Part shown: positions 1-4,730 of the stretch, in pieces
Layout of the letters: each line of letters starts with the position of its first letter
Numbering within the stretch: position 1 is the stretch's first letter
Source: Coriobacteriia bacterium
GTDB lineage: Bacteria; Actinomycetota; Coriobacteriia; Anaerosomatales; PALSA-660
NCBI GenBank assembly: GCA_003133285.1
Contig: PKWR01000024.1
Location: forward strand, 6,699 to 14,849
Reading direction: 5' to 3'
DNA length: 8,151 nt
The notes under the pieces: model-generated
Seen by the model: the letters and a program-made list of their open reading frames with translations, nothing else
Databases searched by the model: none
What the model was told of the DNA's origin: nothing
Translations under genes and position numbers: made by a program

Positions 1-320
1 CCGCGTCCCTCGGCCATCGCTTCGGCGAAGTTGGCGAACAGCACAGTGAACCAGAGCCAGATCGCGATCTGAACCAGGAACACCGCGCTGTGCCCGGTCG
101 TCACGACCAGGTCGGCGAAGACATAGAACGTCACGATCGCGGCACCGATCTCCACCACGAACATGACCGGGTTGTGCCACAGCGTCCTCGGGTTGAGCTT
201 GACGAGCGACTGGCGTACCGCCTCGCGCACGAGTTCCTTCGACGTCGCCACACCCGGGCGCTTGCGTACCTCGGCGGAACCCGCCGGTGCCTCCACATGC
301 ATGTCCATCTCCTCGGTCAC
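1..320 (-). CDS. kdpB: KdpB, K+-transporting ATPase catalytic subunit (N-terminal part only)
   Basis: KdpB is the P-type ATPase subunit of the KdpFABC potassium pump in the cytoplasmic membrane; it hydrolyses ATP to drive K+ import through KdpA. Only about 106 N-terminal codons are present because the gene runs off the left edge, so the phosphorylation and actuator motifs are not visible. What is visible matches the family's start: the segment KLNPRTLWHNPVMFVVEIGA (first membrane helix entry) and WLWFTVLFANFAEAMAEGR, the diagnostic end of the second helix. I chose the GTG at 320 because GGAGG at 329-333 lies 8 nt upstream; in-frame ATGs at 308 and 302 are too far from it. It starts 12 nt after the kdpA stop, so the two are very probably co-translated. 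kdpC is expected beyond the edge. Confidence 0.95.
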   Translation of the reverse strand, partial: MTEEMDMHVEAPAGSAEVRKRPGVATSKELVREAVRQSLVKLNPRTLWHNPVMFVVEIGAAIVTFYVFADLVVTTGHSAVFLVQIAIWLWFTVLFANFAEAMAEGR

Positions 321-328
321 GGGTCCCA

Positions 329-335
329 CCTCCTA
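329..335 (-). promoter_or_regulatory. Shine-Dalgarno of kdpB fused to the kdpA stop codon
   Basis: On the minus strand the sequence reads TAGGAGG, in which TAG is the kdpA stop and GGAGG is the ribosome-binding site for kdpB, 8 nt before its GTG. It decides the kdpB start and implies that ribosomes ending kdpA translation occupy the kdpB initiation site (translational coupling, inferred). Confidence 0.75.
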
Positions 336-2057
336 GAAGACTCGTCCGGTGTGCATGAGGAAGTGCTCGAGCACGGGGCCAAGCGCATAGGCAGGGAAGA
401 ACGTGAGGGCGCCGACGATCAGCACGACGCCGATGAGGAGGCCGACGAACAGAGGCGAGTCGGTCGGGAACGTGCCGGCCGACGCCGGTACCTGCTTCTT
501 CGGCCCCATCGAGCCGGCGATCGCGAGCACCGGCACGATGAACAGGTAGCGGCCGACCAGCATCGCGATGCCGATCGCGGTGGCGTAGAACGGCGACGCG
601 GCGTTCAGCCCCGCGAACGCGGAGCCGTTGTTGCCGACGCCGGAGGTGAACGCGTACATGATCTCCGTCAGGCCGTGGGGGCCCGCGCTCAGCCGGCCCG
701 CCAGCCCCGCCGGCGTGCTGACGCCGATCGTCGTGCCGATCAGGATGCCGGCTTCGAGCGCCAGCACCGCGAACATGGCGAGCTTCATCTCCTTGGGGCC
801 GATCTTCTTGCCGAGGAACTCCGGAGTCCGGCCGACCATGAGGCCGGCGATGAAGACCGCCAGGATGGCGAAGACGAGCATGCCGTACAAGCCGGCGCCG
901 ACGCCGCCGAACACCACCTCACCGAGCGCCATGTTGAGCATGGCCATGCCTCCGGAGAGCGGCGTCATGCTCGACATGGACCCGTTCACGGCACCGTTCG
1001 ATGCGGCCGTCGTGACGCTGCCATAGAGCGCCGATGCCTCGATCCCGAAACGGACCTCTTTGCCCTCGGTATTGCCCCCAGACTGGACGGCCGAGGCGAC
1101 CTGGTCGGCCCCCGCCGCCGTCAGGTTCGGGTTGCCCGCGCGCTCGAAGGAATACATGACGGTCACGCTGGCAGCGAACAGGATGAACATGGCGAGGAAG
1201 ATCGCGGCACCCTGTCGCATGTTGCCCGCCATCTTGCCGAAGGTGAACGTGAGGCCTGCGGGTATGGCCAGCACGGCAAGCACCTGCAGGAAGTCGGTCA
1301 AGGGCGTCGGGTTCTCGAACGGGTGTGCCGAGTTGGCGCCGAAGAAGCCGCCGCCGTTGGTGCCGAGTTCCTTGATCGCCTCTTGCGACGCTATCGGGCC
1401 GACATGGATCGCCTGCGTCGCGCCCTGGACCGTCGTGGCGGCTACCTGACCGGCCAGCGTCTGAACGGCGCCCTGCGACACGTAGACCAGCGAGAGCACG
1501 ACGCACAGCGGCAGCATCACGTAGAGCCACGTGCGCGTGAGGTCGACCCAGAAGTTGCCGACCGTGCGGACCTCCTTGCGCGTCAGCCCGCGGATCAGGG
1601 CGAGCGCCACGGAGACGCCGGTCGCGGCCGAGATGAAGTTCTGCCACGTGAATCCGGCCATCTGAACGAGATGGCTGACCGCGGTCTCGCCGGAGTACGC
1701 CTGCCAGTTCGTGTTGGTCACGAAGCTGACCGCCGTGTTGAACGCGATGGCCGGGGACATCGCGCCGGCCTGCGTCGGGTTCAGCGGAAGCAGGCCTTGG
1801 AGCCTGAGCAGCAGATAGAGGATCACGAAGCACGCGAAGTTGAAGAGCAGGAGCGAGACCGCGTAGCCCGTCCAGGGCATCTCGGAGGCGGGGTCGACCC
1901 CGGCCACGCGGTAGACGAGCCGCTCGATCGGGGCGAGCACCGGTGTGAGCCAGGTGCGCCCGCCGGTGAAGACGCGCGCCATATAGAGGCCGAGCGGATA
2001 CGCGATGCCGAGGAGCACCGCGCCATAGCCGACCAGCCGTGCGATGTCGAAGGCCAC
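333..2057 (-). CDS. kdpA: KdpA, potassium-binding and translocating subunit of the Kdp ATPase
   Basis: KdpA selects K+ and forms its path across the membrane in the KdpFABC complex. It belongs to the superfamily of K+ transporters with four pore-loop repeats. The 574-residue product is complete and close to the usual family length (E. coli about 557). All four selectivity-filter repeats can be seen: VTNTNWQAYSGE around 113-124, GTNGGGFFGANSAHPFENP around 232-250, GSVTTAASNGAVNG around 346-359 and TSGVGNNGSAFAGL at 471-484. Many hydrophobic helices lie between them, beginning with YGAVLLGIAYPLGLYMARVF at 11-30. The start is GTG, with GGAGG 4 nt upstream, 11 nt after the kdpF stop. No truncation or key-residue loss is apparent. 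It is part of the kdpF-A-B operon and is expected to be induced by K+ limitation through KdpE. Confidence 0.98.
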   Translation of the reverse strand: MAFDIARLVGYGAVLLGIAYPLGLYMARVFTGGRTWLTPVLAPIERLVYRVAGVDPASEMPWTGYAVSLLLFNFACFVILYLLLRLQGLLPLNPTQAGAMSPAIAFNTAVSFVTNTNWQAYSGETAVSHLVQMAGFTWQNFISAATGVSVALALIRGLTRKEVRTVGNFWVDLTRTWLYVMLPLCVVLSLVYVSQGAVQTLAGQVAATTVQGATQAIHVGPIASQEAIKELGTNGGGFFGANSAHPFENPTPLTDFLQVLAVLAIPAGLTFTFGKMAGNMRQGAAIFLAMFILFAASVTVMYSFERAGNPNLTAAGADQVASAVQSGGNTEGKEVRFGIEASALYGSVTTAASNGAVNGSMSSMTPLSGGMAMLNMALGEVVFGGVGAGLYGMLVFAILAVFIAGLMVGRTPEFLGKKIGPKEMKLAMFAVLALEAGILIGTTIGVSTPAGLAGRLSAGPHGLTEIMYAFTSGVGNNGSAFAGLNAASPFYATAIGIAMLVGRYLFIVPVLAIAGSMGPKKQVPASAGTFPTDSPLFVGLLIGVVLIVGALTFFPAYALGPVLEHFLMHTGRVF

Positions 2058-2068
2058 CGTTCCTCCGC

Positions 2069-2155
2069 TCAGAACTTCTCGGGGAACAGGAGCGCGTAGG
2101 CGAGGTACAGCAGGATGCCCAGAGCGATGGCGCCCATGATGATGTACTCGGTCAT
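2069..2155 (-). CDS. kdpF: KdpF, small stabilising subunit of the Kdp ATPase
   Basis: This 28-residue single-helix membrane peptide is in the classic KdpF position, immediately before kdpA. It begins MTEYIIMGAIALG and ends ALLFPEKF; a hydrophobic helix followed by the FPE(K/R)F tail is typical of KdpF. In E. coli KdpF binds KdpA and stabilises the complex. It starts at an ATG preceded by a G-rich tract (TAGGGGGGCAC) that overlaps the stop of the 27-codon ORF upstream, 8 nt away. It ends 11 nt before kdpA. The reading frame is open further upstream, but the FPE(K/R)F-type peptide and the usual KdpF size fix this start. Confidence 0.93.
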   Translation of the reverse strand: MTEYIIMGAIALGILLYLAYALLFPEKF

Positions 2156-2163
2156 GTGCCCCC

Positions 2164-2247
2164 CTACAACTTGTCCGCAGCGCGGACGTAGAGCAGACAC
2201 AAGCCCAAGAACACGAACGGGATGCCCACGTAGATCAGGTCCCCCAC
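2164..2247 (-). CDS. 27-residue single-helix membrane peptide leading the kdp operon
   Basis: A 27-codon ORF starts at GTG 2247, with AGGAG at 2256-2260 giving an ideal 8-nt spacing, and stops 8 nt before kdpF. The peptide begins MGDLIYVGIPFVFLGL and ends LLYVRAADKL: a short acidic N-terminus, one hydrophobic helix (about residues 4-21) and a charged tail. It is not in the kdpF frame and does not resemble the FPEKF tail of KdpF. From memory, similar tiny ORFs (an M-x-D-L start, one helix, an R/D/K-rich end) occur just ahead of kdpF in other actinomycetes and some proteobacteria. That cannot be verified here. A second small subunit of the pump, or a leader peptide tuning kdpF expression, are both possible. 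I know of no assigned function. Confidence 0.7.
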   Translation of the reverse strand: MGDLIYVGIPFVFLGLCLLYVRAADKL

Positions 2248-2255
2248 AGGTACCG

Positions 2256-2260
2256 CTCCT
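2256..2260 (-). promoter_or_regulatory. Shine-Dalgarno site of the 27-codon ORF
   Basis: AGGAG on the minus strand, 8 nt before the GTG at 2247. No other start codon with an open frame longer than a few codons is served by it, so it is the main argument that the small ORF is translated. Confidence 0.65.
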
Positions 2261-2286
2261 CTTCGACGACTTCGTGACGGAACAAC

Positions 2287-2339
2287 GCACACATAGACCG
2301 CGTACCCCTCAGGGCCGCGGCCTGCACACATCGTACGCG
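2287..2339 (-). repeat. Pair of 16-bp direct repeats in the kdp leader/promoter
   Basis: Two copies of an imperfect 16-mer lie 37 bp apart: CGCGTACGATGTGTGC (2339-2324) and CGCGGTCTATGTGTGC (2302-2287), read on the minus strand, with 13 of 16 positions identical including a perfect ATGTGTGC. The promoter-proximal copy contains the candidate -10 TACGAT; in the other copy the same place reads GTCTAT. They could be sites for a second regulator, a duplicated promoter element, or chance. The palindrome GGCCGCGGCC (2313-2322) lies between them. Confidence 0.4.
2330..2335 (-). promoter_or_regulatory. Candidate -10 box of the kdp operon promoter
   Basis: TACGAT on the minus strand fits the TAnnnT consensus of primary-sigma promoters in high-GC actinomycetes. 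No good TTGACA-like -35 is seen at the right distance, as expected for an activator-dependent promoter. The OmpR-class tandem repeat lies just upstream, across the -35 region and beyond. Transcription would begin near 2323, leaving a leader of about 75 nt before the 27-codon ORF. Confidence 0.35.
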
Positions 2340-2357
2340 GACCGGCGTTGAGCGAGT

Positions 2358-2398
2358 GTGAAGGTCACGCGCCGTCGCGTGAAGAATCGGTGAAGAAT
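2358..2398 (-). promoter_or_regulatory. Candidate KdpE operator (11-bp-period tandem repeat)
   Basis: On the minus strand ATTCTTCAC occurs twice, at 2398-2390 and 2387-2379, exactly 11 bp apart, with a partial third copy CTTCAC at 2363-2358 about two turns on. Direct repeats with an 11-bp period, one helical turn, are the usual recognition pattern of OmpR/PhoB-family regulators, and KdpE belongs to that family. The site lies between the end of kdpE and the pump genes, upstream of the candidate -10. Binding by KdpE is inferred from position and repeat geometry only; the sequence does not match the T-rich E. coli KdpE site. Confidence 0.5.
2365..2382 (-). repeat. Perfect 7-bp inverted repeat with 4-nt loop downstream of kdpE
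   Basis: TCACGCG and CGCGTGA are separated by four bases and overlap one arm of the tandem-repeat operator. In RNA this could form a short GC-rich hairpin about 33 nt after the kdpE stop. No U-tract follows, so a factor-independent terminator is doubtful. It may instead be part of a protein-binding site. Confidence 0.4.
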
Positions 2399-2415
2399 GC
2401 CGGTCGGGGCGGTGG

Positions 2416-3144
2416 CTACGCAGGGATGTCGGGATCGCCGGCGAAGCGGAAGCCCACACCGGGCTCGGTGAGGATGTAGCGTGACACGCCTCCTTGGGGC
2501 TCGATCTTCTGCCGGAGGTGCGAGACGTGGACCCGCAGCGTCTGGGTGTCCGAGACGTAGTCGGGTCCCCACACGGAGTTGAGCAGGGCATGCGAGGTCA
2601 CGACCCGGTCGGCGTTGCGCGCGAGCTCGGCCAGGATGTCGAACTCGGTGCGCGTGAGGTGGACGGGCTGTCCTTTCACCGTCACGACCCTCTTCGCCAG
2701 ATCGATCATCAGGTCTCCCGCCTTGATCTCGCGCACGGAGAGCTCGGCGCCCGAGATGCGGCGCAGGTGGGCCCGGATGCGCGCGAGCAACTCGCCGGCC
2801 GAGAAGGGTTTGGTCAGGTAGTCGTCGGCCCCCAGGTCCAGCGCTGCGATCTTGTCGGCATCGGCGTCGCGCACGGAGAGGACCACGATCGGCCCCTCGT
2901 ACCACGCGCGGAGCTGCTCGCACACGACGAGCCCGCTCATGTCGGGAAGCGACAGGTCGAGCACGATCAGGTCGGGCGTCGTGTCGACCGCCGCCTCGAG
3001 ACCGGCGGCTCCCGTCGCGGCCAGGTCGACCGTGTAGTGCCGCGCCTGGAGGATCGAGCGCAACGCGCGCCGTATCTGCTCCTCGTCGTCGATCACGAGG
3101 ATGCGCGGGCTGCGTTCGGGCGGGCTGGACTGCTCGGACTTCAC
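2416..3144 (-). CDS. kdpE: KdpE, OmpR-family response regulator of the kdp operon
   Basis: A 242-residue cytoplasmic transcription factor that is phosphorylated by the neighbouring KdpD-type kinase and activates the K+ pump genes. The N-terminal receiver domain (about 13-127) shows the acidic pair D19-D20, phospho-acceptor D63 in LIVLDLSLPDMSG, the switch S90 in VVLSVRD and K112 in DDYLTKPF. The C-terminal winged-helix DNA-binding domain (about 140-235) carries LTRTEFDILAELARNADRVV, the recognition-helix region SDTQTLRVHVSHLRQKI and the YILTEPGVGFRF hairpin. The start is a GTG whose GTGA overlaps the kdpD stop by 4 nt, with AGGGGGT upstream, so the pair is translationally coupled. The frame is open further upstream, but inside kdpD with no receiver-domain homology. 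The KdpE assignment rests on its kdpD and kdpFAB neighbours as well as the sequence. Confidence 0.93.
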   Translation of the reverse strand: MKSEQSSPPERSPRILVIDDEEQIRRALRSILQARHYTVDLAATGAAGLEAAVDTTPDLIVLDLSLPDMSGLVVCEQLRAWYEGPIVVLSVRDADADKIAALDLGADDYLTKPFSAGELLARIRAHLRRISGAELSVREIKAGDLMIDLAKRVVTVKGQPVHLTRTEFDILAELARNADRVVTSHALLNSVWGPDYVSDTQTLRVHVSHLRQKIEPQGGVSRYILTEPGVGFRFAGDPDIPA

Positions 3145-4697
3145 GGGCTGACCCCCTGGAGCGGTAGCGACAGGACAAAACGGGCACCTCGGGGCTCGGC
3201 GTCCTCGACCCACACGCGCCCGCCGTGGGCGCGGGCGATCTCGCGCACGATCGCAAGACCGAGCCCGGTGCCCGAGGACGAGGCGGCCGAGGTCGTACCA
3301 CGATAGAACTTCTCGAACACGCGCTGCTTCTCTTCGTCCGGGACGCCGGGTCCCCGGTCCTCGACCCACACGAGCAGGTCGGTCCCCAGAGCGCGAGCTC
3401 CGACCACGATGTCGGCCCCGGGGGCGTAGGTGAGCGCGTTGTCGACCATGGTGGACAGCGCGCGCACGACCTGACGGAAGTCCACCCAGACGGAGGGCAG
3501 GCCCTCGGCCACCTCGAAGCGCACGCGGCGCTTCGACGCGACGGGGATGCGCGACGCGACCGTTCCGAGCAGCTCGCCGATGTCCCACATGTCCGGCACC
3601 GGGCGCCACGCGTCCGACTCGAGACGTGAGACGTCGACGAGGTCGCCGATCGAGGAATCGAGCCGGTGGAGGTCCTCGGTAGCGGCCTCCAGCTCCTCGC
3701 GGACGCGATCGGGAGTGCATGTCTCGCCCTCGTCCAGCAGCCCCGTGATGCGCGCGGTCACAGCGGCGAGCGGCGTCTTGAGCTCGTGCGAGACTGACGA
3801 GACGAGCGTCGCCTTGAGGCGATCCGACTCCTGCAGGGCAGCCGCCTGCGCCGCCTCGTCCTCGAGCCGGCGCCGCTCCAGGAAGGCTGCGGCCAGGTTC
3901 GCGACGGCGATCAGGTGGCGGACGCGCTCGGGAGACGATTCGACCCCGGAGAGCGGACGGGCGTATAGGACCCCCTCGAGGCACTCGCCGGTCTGCAGGG
4001 GCAGGTAGACGCCATCCGCGACGATGCCAGGCAGGGCCTCGTCGACCAGCACCGAGACGGGGTGGGGCCCGATCGAGGGGTCGTCCGTGAGCGGGAGACC
4101 CACGGCCTTGTCGTTGCGCATGACCCAGTCCGCGAACGCTCCCTCGGCCACGCCGCAGCTGACTCCCCCGGCCTGTGCCATGAGCGCCGCGCGGTCCCCC
4201 GGCGCCCGGACGAACACGACAGCACGGTCGGCGCCCAGCACCGCCGCCACTTCCCCGACGATGAAGGTCGCCATCTCCTCGATGGACTCCTCGGAGACCA
4301 GCCTCGAGGACAGGCGGCTGAGCAGAGCGATCTCGCGCTCCCGTTGCACTGCGGCCCGCTCGCGCTGCCGGATGGCGCCTGTCTGCAACCCCGACGACAG
4401 CGCGACAAGGAGGAATACGAGCAGGGTGATCCAGTCGGCCGGCGAAGCCACGGTCAGGTGGTAGTACGGCGGCACGAACACGAAGTCCGCCGCAAGGAAC
4501 GCGAGCACGGCTCCGACGGCCGAGGCACGCACGCCCGCCAGCCGGCCGATGGCCACGATGACCGGCACGAAGATCAGCATCGCCTGGGCAGGATGGAGGT
4601 GCGCGCGGAACGGCAGCAGCAACGCCGTCGCAGCGGCCACCGCGACGACCGCCAGAGGATAGCCACCTCGCGCGCTATAGAGTCGGGACCATCTCAT
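3141..4697 (-). CDS. kdpD: KdpD-type sensor histidine kinase lacking the N-terminal KdpD/Usp domains
   Basis: A membrane histidine kinase of 518 residues that should phosphorylate KdpE. Visible parts in order: four hydrophobic helices of the DUF4118/KdpD membrane unit (about 13-31, 38-54, 57-75, 88-103) with the family-like FVFVPPYYHLTVASPADW loop; a coiled, charged linker (106-125); a GAF-like region (about 126-275); HisKA with H304 in SSVSHELKTPLAAV; and HATPase with the N box around N420 (MVDNALTYAPG), the G1 box EDRGPGVP at 446-453, FEKFYRG, and the G2 box GTGLGLAIV at 476-484. E. coli KdpD is about 894 residues. The roughly 370-residue cytoplasmic N-terminal region, with its Walker-type and Usp parts, is wholly absent here. 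The ATG at 4697 has no Shine-Dalgarno site but fits a leaderless start. It ends in a GTGA overlap with kdpE. A generic DUF4118 kinase name would also be acceptable. Confidence 0.88.
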   Translation of the reverse strand: MRWSRLYSARGGYPLAVVAVAAATALLLPFRAHLHPAQAMLIFVPVIVAIGRLAGVRASAVGAVLAFLAADFVFVPPYYHLTVASPADWITLLVFLLVALSSGLQTGAIRQRERAAVQREREIALLSRLSSRLVSEESIEEMATFIVGEVAAVLGADRAVVFVRAPGDRAALMAQAGGVSCGVAEGAFADWVMRNDKAVGLPLTDDPSIGPHPVSVLVDEALPGIVADGVYLPLQTGECLEGVLYARPLSGVESSPERVRHLIAVANLAAAFLERRRLEDEAAQAAALQESDRLKATLVSSVSHELKTPLAAVTARITGLLDEGETCTPDRVREELEAATEDLHRLDSSIGDLVDVSRLESDAWRPVPDMWDIGELLGTVASRIPVASKRRVRFEVAEGLPSVWVDFRQVVRALSTMVDNALTYAPGADIVVGARALGTDLLVWVEDRGPGVPDEEKQRVFEKFYRGTTSAASSSGTGLGLAIVREIARAHGGRVWVEDAEPRGARFVLSLPLQGVSP

Positions 4698-4703
4698 GGG
4701 GTC

Positions 4704-4730
4704 AGACTAGCACGCGGCGAGGGATGTCAG
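4704..4730 (-). promoter_or_regulatory. Candidate extended -10 promoter giving a leaderless kdpD mRNA
   Basis: On the minus strand TGCTAGTCT (extended -10, hexamer at 4704-4709) ends 6 nt before the kdpD ATG, so +1 would fall on the A of that ATG. A CTGACA hexamer at 4725-4730, one mismatch from the -35 consensus, lies 15 nt upstream and overlaps the thrS stop TGA. The 15-nt spacing is short, but an extended -10 tolerates that. The absence of any Shine-Dalgarno site (the bases before ATG are GACCCC) agrees with leaderless translation, which is common in actinomycetes. Confidence 0.45.

Noticed and set aside
90..2099. A 669-codon open frame on the plus strand
   Set aside because: It is exactly antisense to kdpA, kdpF and part of kdpB, with an Arg/His/Asp/Glu-rich composition and no domain. 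This is the usual open antisense frame of high-GC coding DNA.
2156..2290. Upstream extension of the kdpF frame to a 73-residue product
   Set aside because: The added residues have no KdpF character, and the region is better explained by the 27-codon ORF with its own ribosome site in another frame.
2248..2415. Possible riboswitch in the kdp leader
   Set aside because: Only about 75 nt would be transcribed before the first ORF, and I see no conserved core of the c-di-AMP (ydaO) or other known riboswitch classes.
3145..3984. Upstream extension of the kdpE reading frame
   Set aside because: The frame stays open for 280 codons inside kdpD, but the residues are Arg/Gly/Pro-rich shadow sequence. 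The receiver domain starts at the GTG at 3144, which overlaps the kdpD stop.
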